From assembly GCA_030512295.1 (NCBI GenBank), contig JAULSR010000008.1, positions 496,001 through 560,000 on the forward strand: a stretch of DNA of 64,000 nt. The letters are read 5' to 3'. The DNA comes from Bombardia bombarda. Taxonomy: Eukaryota; Ascomycota; Sordariomycetes; Sordariales; Lasiosphaeriaceae. The notes beneath the pieces were generated by a model. The model saw only the letters and a program-made list of their open reading frames with translations. It ran no database searches and was not told where the DNA came from. Numbering within the stretch: position 1 is the first letter of the stretch; each line of letters begins with the position of its first letter. A program made the translations under genes and the position numbers. Positions 35,291 through 47,356 of this stretch are shown piece by piece.

Positions 35291-35549
35291 CCGTTCAGGG
35301 TTTCCATCTCGGTAGCGCACCGCGCACCGCGCATCCATCTGATCTGATGTCATGTTGTGGCCTTGTCTTCCGCTATCATGACATCTTGACCGTCGCATCG
35401 TTCGGTGTTGGCCCCCGTCGCCGTTGCCAACCACCAAACGTCCAGCGATCCAGGTACCTTGGCTGCGCTGGCTGCGCTAGGAAGGCTTTCTTGCTGTCCA
35501 GCACTTGTGGATACCTACCTCCTAGCATTTACATTTCTCGGCATCATCA

Positions 35550-36032
35550 TGGATCCTGGATCGCGAACCGTTCTTACCGCCGCCATGGGAGCTCCCGGAT
35601 ATGGCGGGCGTGCAGGTACCTGTTTGCATCCCAATCCAAAAAGAAAGAAACTTGGGGCTGCTGTGGTCGGGGGTCCTGGGTGCAGAGAGTCAGGAACGGC
35701 ATTCTCAATCCACTCATAATGCACTAACTATTACCTACGACAATGTAAATCCTTTCCAGCCGCAACGCAGATTGCAGACGGGAAATTTGCGCATTCAACA
35801 AACTAGCTCTCCCTGCAGATTCAGCAATTCGTTCCGCCAGCTCCAGCCCCCAGCCCAGCCCTTCCGTCGCTACCACTGCCGCCGCCGTCGCTGCCGCAGA
35901 TGCAGCAGCAGAAGCAACAGCCGTTGCCGTTGCCGATACCATTGCCGCCGCCCACGCTGTGATGAGTTACGGCCGACCCCCTTCAAAGGTGATGGATGAC
36001 CATGTGCAAGGGGCTTGCGTCTTCACATTTCG

Positions 36033-36078
<46 letters not shown>

Positions 36079-36587
36079 GTATTTCACATGGGCGGCAGGG
36101 AGGTCGTGACCATACCTACCGGTTACGTCTACGTCTGCGTCTGCGTCTGCATCCGCGTACCTAACCGTCAATGATGCCACCCACGTACGGTGCCAATATT
36201 GCTGCTTTCTTGAAAGCTCGCAAAAGTAAGTTCCCATTACCAGCCCCCTACTCTGCGAGCCGCCTTGTCCTGCCCCCCACAGCCGACTACACAGTACAGA
36301 TTGCTCAGAGTTCCTGTTTCACCTCGCTACCGCTAAAGGATGATGACAGGAAACATGATCCCCCTTCCCGCTCTGCTCTTCAGAAGAGTTCAGATGAGAC
36401 CAAACAAAACCGCCCCCAGCCAGCCTCATCCATGGAGACCTTGTACCGCGACTTTCCCACCGAGGACAATCCCATCTTGTCATCCCCCTACGCCGCTACG
36501 GATACCGGTAGTGGATTTGGCTCATTGCAAACCAAAGATGATCGACCTGCCAAGTCCAGTCAAGGCTCCACGGAAATCCTCTTTTGA
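35550..36587 (+). CDS. Uncertain low-complexity gene candidate
   Basis: I do not recognise any family here. The DNA behaves like a plus-strand multi-exon gene: a CT-rich leader, an ATG at 35550 opening MDPGSRTVLTAAMGAPGYG, a donor-like GTACCT at 35616, a CTAAC branch with a CCAG end at about 35758, then a Pro/Gln-rich frame (VPPAPAPSPALPSLPPLPP) and a final part. The best-supported piece is the last one: ATG at 36171, donor GTAAGT at 36226, acceptor CACAG ending at 36282, and an open frame to 36587 (119 aa if read alone, Asp/Ser/Lys-rich). I could not connect all parts in one frame, and a CG/CA dinucleotide tract interrupts the middle. A long non-coding RNA is an equal alternative. Confidence 0.25.
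36031..36076. repeat. Alternating CG then CA dinucleotide tract
   Basis: Five CG units followed by about eighteen CA units, an unbroken purine-pyrimidine alternation of about 46 bp. It lies within the uncertain gene candidate, probably in an intron or untranslated part. Confidence 0.9.
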
Positions 36588-39500
36588 GCACTATGGGGCG
36601 TGTATCATCCTCAGCTTTATCTCGTGTCTTAGTGTATGGATGACTGGATGCGATGGAGGCATTCTGTTTTTCATGCAGTGGAAACTTCTCATTCCTCTAA
36701 AGGGCTTACATTGTTCACGCTTTCACTTGCAGGTTTGCCTTTGCCTGCTCTCCCTCTTCTCCCTTGACGCTTGGACCTTCGCGGTGGCTTGTGTTTTGCG
36801 AAATAAAGGGGGCATGTTTTCGAGAAAGAGGCTTGACAGGCAACTTGGCTGGTGCGTTGCTGCCCCAGCTTCCAGCGAAGATCCCTGTACATGATGCTCC
36901 CGCTCTGGCTGTAGTGTACTGTGTACGGGAAGATCCAGATCACCGCGCCGCGATCAGCATCCTCAAGTGCCCCTTTTAGTACAAACTAGCGAGGTCGGCC
37001 GTGGTTGGTTGAGCTGCGAGTCCTTGCCCAATCACGACTGGCTGAAACCATGGGCCTTGCATGGGCGCCGACGCGACGGGGATCATGACGCTGAAAAGTC
37101 GTGATGAGAGCCAGGGTTGGGGAGCCAAGCCCATCTCCCCATTCCATCCCAGACGCCTGGTTCCTCCCTGTTTTTGGCTAATTAGGCAAGGTGGGTGAGA
37201 GAGGTGAACTGAGGACGCGGCTCGCTGCTCGCGCGCGAGTCATCAACCCTGTGGGGCTGGCAACTTGTCAAGCTGATTCGCCCCTCTTGTTGTTTACTTT
37301 TGATGTTCATCTCGTCTAGGTATGTGCGGCTTGCCTTCCCCGCGTACTGTACAGAGCAACTATCGACGGCTGAGTATTAGCCACGGTAGGGATTGTCGTA
37401 CTTTGTTGCGCCTCTGGAACGCCTCGTCTACAAAGATGCTGGGTCGGGTCTGATATGCCTTGATGCGATTTGCGGTCCGGAATGTGGCATGAGACATCGG
37501 ATATGAGATCAAGACAATCACCTCGCATGCGCCTTGTGTGTCTGAGTGTGATGAGATGAAATGACAAACAACTCGGATCCGAGACAACTGCTCAGCCCAG
37601 CCCAGCCGTCCCGTCCTGCCTGAAGGAACAATCCATAGGGCGAACGTGGTGTCTTAGTCTTGGCGTTTGGTGCACGCGCGGCCGCACGCGTACGGCACAT
37701 GATCGTTGTTGAGCAGTTGCGGATTTTCTGTGGTCTCTGTACACCTACTCTGGGTAGTAGTAGCAGTATCAGGACACAATAGCCTTACCCTGTCCGTGTC
37801 CCCCCAGGCCCAATCTGCCGGCGGGCTTGCGGGGTACCTGGGACTTGCGACAGTGCTCCGTGTTTCAAGTGGCACGACCCAACCCCCTTTCGAGACCCCC
37901 TTTCGACACGGCACTGTCATCAGCCGGCGGTGAGGAGGAGCAAGAGGAAGAATCAAAGAAATTCACATAATGACCGCTACTGTTCATTAGCAACCCTTCC
38001 AGATCCCTTCCCCCCTAGCTTGGCTTCCGTGACAGCTTGCCGCCCCGGCGGCGTTATTATCACCAACAGGAACGCTGCCTGCTATGCCATGCCGGGCGTG
38101 CGAGACAAGGCGACGATGCTTGCTGCTGCCGCTGCTGCTGCATGGGATGGGATGGCCAAGGACCCTAGACCAGATGGTTCGGAGTCTCGGCTGTTGCACC
38201 TCTCCTGCGTTGTTGGTCTTGTTGTCCTGTCATTGAGATGACATATCTTCTGTCTACTTCGCTGAGAGAGAAAGAGAGAGCTAAGAGAGCAACAGTTGCA
38301 TTGAGCCGTTCAGTTAAGGTTGCAGCAAGCGAGTGCCGCTGCAGAGTGAAGTCGATGGGCTGGCTGGCTGAACTGCATGAGTAATAAGGTCAAGAACAAG
38401 ATCGCCGCTGTCTGTTGCTGTTGCTGCTGCTACAATGTACTGCATCTGCACCTGCGTCCTATCGGAAAGCATCAAGCAGAGAGTGACATATCCGCGCACG
38501 TGCGTGTTAATAATAGTAGCAATACTCAAAGCAGTGTAAGGGTATATACACGGGGATCATCATCTGATCGCTTTCTTCAGGTAGACATGATCGTCGACAG
38601 GTACATAACACTAGAGGGGTGTCATGGCGATAACGTGATGACAATCACCCGAAGGGGCCCCTGACCTATCATGTTGCTGTATCCAGCTCTTGGCGATTTA
38701 TGCATACATTAATGTCATATAATGTCGAGACAAACGCTCACCGGCTCTGGGACGACGGTTTTATATGATGGGGACCTACTCATGCTGCATCCTGGATACT
38801 GTGTATGTACCTATCTGATTCAGCAGACAGACAGACAAACAAACAGACAGAGAGACAGACAAGTCTCTTCGGATCTGAGAGTCAGTTTCGCGAACTGGTG
38901 GGTAGTACTTCGTAGTGTAAATTGTTTCACTTGCTGTCTGCCCACTTGGCGGACAGGGCCGTCCGTCATCTAGTATGATAAGCTAGACATGAAGTACATA
39001 CTGCTTACACGGGAGTTGCTACGAGGCAAGACGTCGTGCTTTCTTCAAGAATGAACTTATATGTGGGGGAATCGCTTGGGGTATCGATATGCAATTAGTC
39101 TACGAAGCAGTGGCTGGTGAAGTAAGTACAAAACTTGTTGTTGTCTCTCTATTTAACGGCATGGAGCAGTGCCATAAAATGTGACAGATAGTCGGGTACC
39201 TGAGGTATGTACAAGGCGTTGATCGTCAGAGTTTTTTAGAAATGAATGCCGAGGTGTCTACAGTATGCACAAATCTTTTGAGTGTGTGCATACCATGCAA
39301 GTGACAGGTGATGTGGTTGTAGACACATATATAGACAATGTTGGTGTCTCCATTTCGGTTCAACGCATGCAATGACCTTTATCAAGTCGTTCGTGCTGAA
39401 GGTCAACGTTATGTATCTAATATAGGATAGTACTAGGTAGATAGTGTCTTGATATGAAATACATGTTCTTCATTCTTTCCATTTATCTATCATCCTCTTC

Positions 39501-40314
39501 TTCTTTCTTCTCCTTTCTTCTCCTCCTGTTTCTTCTTCCGCCCCCTGACTTGCAGGTCCGTTTTTTCCTCCTCCATCTGCATTTAGATGGAAGGTGGATA
39601 ACTGCCAGTATCAATTGATTGAGCTTCTATCGTGTCCACGAGGATGTAATACATGAGTTAGACTCAGTCTCATCATTGCGAGTTTGACTACCAGAGAGTT
39701 GGTCTTTCGGTCTTTGGGATCGATAATGACCCAATACTGATCTTGACATTGGTTACGGCAGAACTCTCTATTTATAGGAGGATCATGGGTCCTCCAGTCA
39801 TGAGGGGAAGATTTTATACACTATGCCTCACAATGGCATTTTACTTCAATTCCTAGTCACTATGCATGGTTTTTTTGTTTCCGGGCAATCAAAAACCGTA
39901 CAGTTGCTATTCTCTGACCTTTTAGCAAGTTACTATGTAACTTCATTCTTGTTGTCGAGAAGGTAGCAATAGCGTACGTACGAGAGCGGTGATCCAGCAA
40001 CCATATCGCCAAGCAACTCTCTCACCGGACAGGTCGGAATTGACCTCGTGCAGCCATATATACTATCACACCAGTCATTGGTAGCTTCTAGCCCGCACTG
40101 CTTCCGAAACCGCGCTCTCTACACTCGACACAGATATAGACTGTTGGCAAACATTTTGTCCAGGCTAAGACGGGCTGTTAAGGTAGCCTCAGTAATTTGC
40201 CTGATCGTTCCAATACAGTGTCTCATGAAAAACCCTACAGAGGGTATTTATCAGTTTCCACGATAGTCCTACGTATTTGTACTGGAGAATAGGGATAAGA
40301 GATGGCAAAAACAC
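36588..40314. other. Intergenic region before the esterase gene end
   Basis: About 3.7 kb with no supportable gene, ending at the stop codon of the minus-strand esterase. It contains a short C/T-rich tract near 39481-39545 and an imperfect GACA array near 38823-38860. Open frames are below about 105 codons and have no domains. Confidence 0.5.
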
Positions 40315-41877
40315 CTACTCGGGACCAGTGGCATACAGCTCCCAGCCAAATGTCATTCTGATAAACTGCTGCAAATGACTGGCGACTTTGATGGCCCCCA
40401 CGTCGGTAGGGTGCCACTGCGGGCCGATGTCGTTGTGCTGCATGATTCCCGTGGTGTTGAAGTAGTGAACAAAGGGCTTTGCGCTCTTGTCGGTTTTTGA
40501 CGTCTTCTTCTTGACGCCGTCGTAGACAGTTGGGTTTCGGAGATAGTCATCCGAGTTGAACCACTTGCACATCTCATAGACCTCCTTCACGAAACCCTGT
40601 GGGGCATTGGGGAGGTACGAGTTGCCGGACTGGTAGAAGCCGAGCCAAAGAGACTGTACGGTGGGTGTCTTGGTTAACTGTCTGGGGGGGGGATATGGGG
40701 ATATCCGAGAAAAGGGGGCGGGGGGTTGTGTTGTTAGTTGTGCTGGCTCAGAGACGTTACTCACCATAACCACAACCTGTGCTTCGGGCCACTTGCCGTG
40801 AACACCTTGAATAATCTTCGTCAGAGCGTCGATATATACTGGCGTCGAGACGTTGTTGGCTGCGTTCTGGTCATTGGTGCCAATGTTGATGACGACAATA
40901 TCGGCAGCCGGGCGCTTGCTGAAATCCCAAGGCTCGGGGTTATCTGCAGGAGCCAGTAAGTACACGAAGGTGGATGGTACTACCTATCCAAGGGAAATAA
41001 GACCCACCTCCGTACATGACTGAAGCTCGATAGCTCGTGTCTGATGTATAAAACCACTGGTGGGCCTGTCCTCGAGGATTGCCCCAACAGTCTTGATCGG
41101 CAGCACATATTCCTGGGTAGGCAGTGATACTGTAGTCGGTATTTCCCAAACCTGCACCCAAGCCGCTTTGTCCCTTATATTAACTTCCATGAACTCTATG
41201 AGGCATTTCAACGCAAAATAGCACACTTACTATGCCCAGCTTGAGAGACCTTCATAAGAGGTGTACATGCCACTCGCAAGACTGTCGCCGATGACCTCGA
41301 TGCGGCGGCCGAAGTCAGGCAGCTTGACCAGCTTCTCACCGGGAGCCACGTGAACCGAGTCAATTTGGACTCCGTATGCCCAGTTGGTCACGCGTAGCTC
41401 GAATGTCCAAGGGTTGATAGGCGCCGTCAAGGCTGAGCCGGGTGTGGCGGGGCTCACGAGCAGGTGAGTGCCCCCGGCCGTGACATTGGTAAACATCCAG
41501 TCCAAACCCCCAATGCGGTATCCGACAAGGACGCCATCACTGGTCAGATTGCCAAAGGAAATGGCCACTGTTTGTCCCGTGTACCCAAACTTGATGCCCG
41601 GAGCCCTGTGTGGTTATTAGGTCTGGACTACAAACGCCACAGGGGCAGAGTCAAGACGTCCAACTTACGACCACCATGAGACATGTTTAGAGTCCCATCG
41701 CCCCTGGTACGAGATCTCGGTTGCATTTGCCGGGTACGTTTTGAACTTTGAGGTAGATAGATCAACCCGAGTATTGGGAAAGTCGGTGGCCCTCACTTGG
41801 CCATTTTGGAGAATTGTGGCAGAGGTTTTGGATAGGATGGAGAGGCCGAAAAGGACCAGACTGGAGACGGAAAACAT
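40315..41877 (-). CDS. Secreted SGNH-hydrolase esterase, CE2-like
   Basis: Five exons (41669-41877, 41231-41605, 41008-41165, 40765-40943, 40315-40653) give 419 aa. Introns are 63, 65, 64 and 111 bp with GTAAGT, GTAAGT, GTGGGT and GTGAGT donors. The N-terminus MFSVSSLVLFGLSILSKTSA is a signal peptide. Residues about 20-165 form a beta-sandwich (GRWDSKHVSWWSAPGIKFGYTG) like the N-domain of carbohydrate esterase family 2. The SGNH domain follows: block I GDSLASG with nucleophile Ser178, block III IGTNDQN, and the C-terminal pair Asp/His in QHNDIGPQWHPTDVG (His388). Family members deacetylate xylan or glucomannan outside the cell. Substrate here is inferred. The last intron is divisible by three and has no stop, so retention would add 37 residues after VVVM. 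I favour splicing because it restores the direct step from the VVVM strand to SLWLGF. Confidence 0.9.
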
Positions 41878-44678
41878 GGCTCAGAAGGCAATGATCTCGG
41901 GACGAGACGGCCAGGCCAGCAGAAAAGCAAGACCACTTGGCTTGCTTCCGTTGTCATGGAACAGTCGCATGCTTAAACTTTATACAAAGAAGCCGACAAA
42001 TGGGGTTGGGTCGGGTTGGGAACCATTGATTGATGGAAGTATACCTGGTCAGCCGAGAGGCATCTTGCATGGGATATGGTTCGGCAAGCCCGAAGACAAA
42101 CAACCTATCCGATCAGTCCTACAAGATATGGACATAGAGAAAGAGAGGAAAAGACATCTTGTTGTCCACATATCGTGCAATAATAGGATGCCGGGTAGTA
42201 CTGGAGGTCGGAAGAGGCTACTCCGTTGTTTGTTCTGGGCCGACACACGCAGCACACGGGCCGAGCTGTTCTTTGCACGTTTGCATCTCACCAGTATGTC
42301 GGGATTGTAGTTTAACCAAACACGCAGGAACGCTGACTGATGTAAAACTGTGGTGTTGGTATGTTTTTGTGAGAGAGAGAGAGAGAGAGAGGTCATCATC
42401 GATTGAGCTAGCCAATCCAACCAACTTTGAAAGTGGGTGCTGTGCTAGACTAGAGGTAGTATATCAAGCGAGCACCTGGCCGTGAGCTCTGGGTCAATCT
42501 GTGTCGTTCGTGGGATGGGATCAGCATTGAGGCTGAAAAACGATGACCGGGGGGTTCCGCGTAGCGCTCCACTGCGCACTCCAAGCGCCTGCCGCGGCGC
42601 CTGTCTACCGGTACCTTACGTAGGTAGGTGCATAAGGTGATCTGATGCTGCAAACGCCCGAGCAGCAGTCGCCAAGTCGAGATTCGCCAGCAGGCAGCCA
42701 CTGATATGCTGTGAAGCCATCCCCCAGCTACCGGCATAGCATATGATACTATGATAGCACCTGCCGGGATTTTCAACCCGGACCACAGTCGTTGTCCACT
42801 GAGGTCACCTGGCAGACCTACCCAGTCCCTTCACTCACTCGCATCGTGCCATCGTGCGCCTGTGTGATGCACACACAATCGATGGCGGGGTTGACGCTGC
42901 AGGTTGGCATCTTCATTTCCATTCCCGCACTCCTTGTCGGTCTCCTTACCTAGGTAAGGACGTCTCAGTCCCAGGCAAGCCATCAAAGTTCCGGAGAGAG
43001 TGCGATCTACACGATTATGCCTCACAGTGCTACCACCTTGGTGCTCCTGTCTGAGACCTGTGTCTGTCTGCACTCTTCCCAGTACTACGAATACGTACTG
43101 CGTGAATAATAACGATATGTTTTTTTGGTAAGAGCAACTGATGGTCGGGGAATTGACAGACCCCTGTCGGGTCGTCCCAAGAGCTTTGACGACGTCGAGC
43201 AAGGGTCTTGTCGGGTCTGGGATACCGATTCGCGTATGTACCTCAGTTCAACTCCCAGTGTCAAGAGACATAGCACCACTTCAGGCTCAGATAGGTAGGT
43301 GCGGCCCTGGCCAGATAAGCTGGCTCGGCTGGGTAGCAGCTTCTCCATGTTGTATGTAGCATGTTGCCCGGTGAGGTGGGAAGCACCTGCCTTTTCTTTG
43401 ACTTCCATTCATCTTCCAATTACTTTCGAAAGACGGAAAAAGAAAACGAAACGGGCCGGTCGGTCGGTCGGTCATCGGTTACCGATCATCCAGCATCATC
43501 TCAGACATTCCCGCTTCCCAGCACGAATACATGCAGTATCGAATCTCATTACCGTGCACATGCGCCCGCCCGGCTCTCATCTCTCATGCACCTCACCTGC
43601 AGCTACCTATCGTACTTGGCTTTCAGGGTACCCAGCAACGGGCAACGCGTACCAGGTTTTCATGTTCAAAATCTATTACCACCTACCGGCCTATCTATCT
43701 AGCAGATTCCGCACACCCTGTGATCAACGCTATCTACTACTCCAGACCTTCTGCCACGGCGCTATATTTTGCATATTTGCTTTTTGGCTCAATCCTGGAG
43801 CCGTGTTGGTTCCGAGTCTATCATCAGCTGATGCCCTTTTGGCGAGGGAAAAGAGAAAAGAAAATTGAAACAACACACGCACACCTTAATCTACAATTGC
43901 TCACCTTTTATCGTTCCCGAACTTGGAGGGCGCATTGACGAAAGGAGTCGTCCCAGCCAACAACGACAAATGCAGTGACCCTCATCCCAACAGTCAGCAA
44001 GAGCAGACGACTACCGAACAGAACAGAAAAGGACCGCGGTGGTGGAGGTTAGCCTTTTCCGTTAGTTGCGTGTGCCATCAGGGGAGAAGACACGGTTCAA
44101 AGATTCAGGAGCAATTGCTCAGGCCCCTTTTATCTGCCTCTCTCTATATATATATTGCCAGTCGCGTTTTGGACTCCTGAACAGCCTTCCTTCCCTTCTC
44201 CAATGAACTCAATGACATCAGCAGAACAATGACGCTGCGCGCGTCTCAGACGTCGCCGACGCTTCAGCTACCGGGGCCGCACATATTCCACCGGCGTTGT
44301 TGCCGCCGTCACTCGCCCTTTGTCCTGGAACCCCGCTGCAGAAGCATCGCCTCCCATTCGCCGTCTCCGTCTCTATCCTCGCCTCGGCCCTGCTCCATCC
44401 CCGGCCTCCGTTTCGGCTTCCGTACCCGCCAACGCCACCCGACGCGCCGTTTACCCCGCAGAGCTTCCGCAGCGCCGATCCTCCGTAACCCGTGCCGGCG
44501 TGCAACCTCCACAGCCCCGAGCCTATCCAGATCCCTACCTAGATAGGCACTAAGGTTACAGCAATCCCGCACATCCTCTCTGCGGCTGTGGTTCGGCGCC
44601 CAGCCAACCAACCAGCCGGCTCGCCCTCGGTTCTCGGGCCTGTCATCAATTCCTTCCGAAGCTGCGTGACCTCCCGCT
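41878..44678. other. Divergent region, esterase and CNL1-like gene
   Basis: About 2.8 kb upstream of both the esterase (transcribed leftwards) and the CNL1-like gene (rightwards). It holds a GA dinucleotide run (42371-42391) and CCTAGGTA palindromes (near 42610-42635 and 42945). A Pro-rich plus-strand frame at about 44229-44546 has an atypical composition and no start context I trust. It more likely belongs to the 5' leader of the next gene. Confidence 0.5.
42371..42391. repeat. GA dinucleotide microsatellite
   Basis: Ten uninterrupted GA units in the intergenic DNA upstream of the esterase gene, with no coding context. Confidence 0.9.
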
Positions 44679-45269
44679 ATGTCTTCGTCGTCGTCACAAG
44701 CGGGAGCAAACGCGGTTCCAGATACGCAGCTGGGACTAACCAATGAAGAGATCGAGCTGCTCCGAAGTGGCCAGCAGGCAGTGGCCGCAGCCGGCGGGGG
44801 CGGGGGCGGCGGGGGCTCGTCGTCGTCGCGCGCAGCGAGTCGCGCTTCGTCCCAGGGGCTGCTGGTGATCGACAGCTCGTCCTTGGCTGCGTTGGGCCGC
44901 CACTTTGACCGTGTCATGCAGCACATCCAGCAGCGGCTTGAGTATCTCTTTGCCCAATCCGAAACCGTCACAATGTTTGTGCAAGACCGCGCCGGCAACC
45001 TGATCGACAACGCCGATGCCGAGATCCGCCGCTATCAACAGATCATGCAGCAGATTGACGAGCTCGAGCTGGACTTTGACCGCATCAGGCATATCCGTGA
45101 TATCGTCCGCGACTTTCGTCGTCGGGCGGAGGAGCTCGAGCGCGAGCTGGAGCGGTCTGGTGGGGGCGGTTCTTCAAGAAGGGATCGCCATGGCCATGGT
45201 CATGGCCATCATCATTCTTCTTCGCATCGTAGCCATGGTCATTCGAGTTCGGGTAGGCACCGGACTTGA
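44679..45269 (+). CDS. cnl1: BLOC-1 subunit CNL1-like coiled-coil protein
   Basis: A single-exon 196-aa frame starting with ATG at 44679 (MSSSSSQAGANAVPD). Residues about 1-60 are Ser/Ala/Gly-rich with a run of eight Gly. Residues about 65-155 are helical and contain LAALGRHFDRVMQHIQQRLEYLF, then DNADAEIRRYQQIMQQIDELE, then DFDRIRHIRDIVRDFRRR. This pattern resembles fungal CNL1 proteins of the BLOC-1 complex, related to the KxDL/cappuccino group, which act at endosomes in trafficking. The C-terminal 35 residues are Gly/His/Ser-rich (HGHGHGHHHSSSHRSHGH) and low complexity. The long antisense frame over this gene is a shadow of its codon bias. Assignment rests on helix pattern and recalled family sequence, so another small coiled-coil complex subunit is possible. 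Confidence 0.7.
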   Translation: MSSSSSQAGANAVPDTQLGLTNEEIELLRSGQQAVAAAGGGGGGGGSSSSRAASRASSQGLLVIDSSSLAALGRHFDRVMQHIQQRLEYLFAQSETVTMFVQDRAGNLIDNADAEIRRYQQIMQQIDELELDFDRIRHIRDIVRDFRRRAEELERELERSGGGGSSRRDRHGHGHGHHHSSSHRSHGHSSSGRHRT

Positions 45270-47356
45270 TATGCACCTCTTAATCTCGTCTCGGTCTCGC
45301 TTCGTCTCTCGCCGACAAGACATAAATGAATGCCCGGCCGGCCAGCCACCCCCCCTGCCCCCCTCTCTGGTCTAACCGAAGTTAGGAAACACGATGGTTA
45401 GAGACAGTGGCGGGTGGCGGTCTGCAATTGCACGACCGACTACACAGTACGGGGTTACAAGAAGCGGCCAGTAACTTAAACTGTATTCCACACGGATAAG
45501 AATGTCGCACGACAAAAATTGCAACAATGATGGGATGACCGACGGCAACGACATGATACAATTTGTCTTCATACAGGGGTGGCAGAACACTCCGATGTCA
45601 CACAACTGATATTAAGACTAAGACACAAAGAGGCGTTGTTTTTTTTTTTTTCCTTTTTTGGACCTACTTGAGTGAAATGGGTTGGATGATGGGAAATGTG
45701 CTTTGATACACAAGGCCGCCACCCCCCCACATCGCCAGCCACCAAATGTCGCTCGGCCGCGTAGGACGACCAACGGTAAGCTATCAAACCTCTAGAAATG
45801 GAGCAGGAGGATATCAGTACGAATGCACCCACCGGATCACCCGCCATCACGACATGAGATGCATCCAATGTACGAAGCGAAAGGAGCATGAAGTACAAGG
45901 CGTACATGTCCCACACCAGAGAGACACCGAGATGATGAGGTGGTTGCATGACAATCTGCTGTGGACAAAAATGGGTTTATTTCGAACCAAGTAGCCTGGC
46001 GGGTAGGATGCGACCTTTTTCTTTCCGTTTTATTTTGCTTTTCTTTTCCACCCAGTCACTTTTTGTGTGGGGCGTTTCCTTTATCCACGATACATGTCAA
46101 GACGGGAACTTTGGCCTCGCGGCTGCTGGGCTGGAAACAACAATTACTACAACGGCGACAACAACAACAACAAGATGGAATATGGCCTCACGGCCTCATT
46201 ATTTCAAATGAAATGAACTGGCGTTGAATTTTTTTTTCTTCTTCTTCTTGTATTGCCTATTTCTTCCTACTGGCATTGTTATTCGCACACCCACTAACAC
46301 CCACGCACCTACTTCTTGTATTTATCTTATTCTGTATTGATCTTAGTAACTGATCAATCGTTGTTTTTGCCTTGAGCGACTGTTATCATGTTGCGGTCAT
46401 CTTTTTTCCTAATCGCATTGTGAAATTGTCAATTTTGTGCTACGCACCGGAGTTTGGGTTACGACGACATATTGGTTCACCCTTCACCGGCATATCACGA
46501 CATGGCCCTGTTTATCCCAACCATCACTGCATGTTTTCGTCCCCTCCACAGTGTGCTGTGCTGTACTGGGTGTCGATTAAATGGCTTGCAAAACTGCTCC
46601 ACTTCATGAGCACAGGCCCCACTTTCATCGACTCCATGAGTGCGCCATGTATGTAATACGTACGTTATTTATCTCTGCCGAGAGGGGAAGTCTTCCATCA
46701 CTGAGCAGAGGACACAGGAAAATCCTCGTTTGGGAAATCCCCGTGGGGCGGGATGTCGGGGAGAGAGGGATCATGTTCCCCAGAATTACTGAGCAATCCA
46801 TATGATTATATGGCCGCAAAAGGTCACATTGACGATGCATCGGGGCGCACAGCATACATCCTCTCCATCCTCTTCTCGTGGCTGGAGCACCAGGTTAGCA
46901 GTAATTGCGCCACCACTACTACTGGGTACTCCCACCACAACTCACCTTGAGATGTGACTTGTGTTATATGGCTGCTGCTGCCCGATGCAAATTAAAAAAG
47001 AAAAAAGAAAACTGCTAGTGTACTGTTCTGGATTGATGAATATCTGCAAAACTTCAGTGCTGGTTGGGAATATCGCTGTGTGTATGTACATACGCAAAGC
47101 AAAGTTTCGTATTCCCCAAGATATCATAATCGCTACACTGCACTGTGCTAGCCAGCAAAGCAGTAAAAAAAAGCAGAGAACCCCCTCCCTCCCCCCAAAA
47201 GCCAACAACCATAGCATTGACAGCCCAGCCCAAGTTCCACTACATCGGAAACGCCCGATAAAGTGATATTCGCTGACCTACTCAATGCAATTCTTTTCTT
47301 ACGTTGATGGTATATAAAAGGAACTCCAAAAAGAAAAATACTCAGCAGCATGTAGG
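45270..47356. other. Convergent intergenic region
   Basis: About 2.1 kb between the 3' ends of the CNL1-like gene (+) and the SPP1-like gene (-). It has several T or A homopolymers (near 45639-45656 and 46228) and no ORF with domain content. I see nothing else supportable. Confidence 0.5.

Larger units (their letters stand above)
32856..35549. other. Intergenic region after the flbC-like gene
   Basis: No supportable gene. It starts with the flbC-like 3' region, where the frame 32807-33388 overlaps the coding end and reads into untranslated DNA. It contains a five-unit CCAATG array (34310-34339). From about 35050 to 35280 the plus strand is strongly pyrimidine-rich, which resembles promoter or 5'-leader DNA of an expressed plus-strand transcript starting downstream. 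Confidence 0.45.

Noticed and set aside
44229..44546. Pro/Arg-rich plus-strand frames upstream of the CNL1-like gene
   Set aside because: No trusted start in the most protein-like frame (a stop lies just upstream), and skewed composition; more likely 5' leader DNA.
44309..45010. 233-codon antisense frame over the CNL1-like gene
   Set aside because: It lies opposite a gene with coiled-coil conservation, is rich in Arg/Asp/Pro and is explained by GC-biased codon positions.
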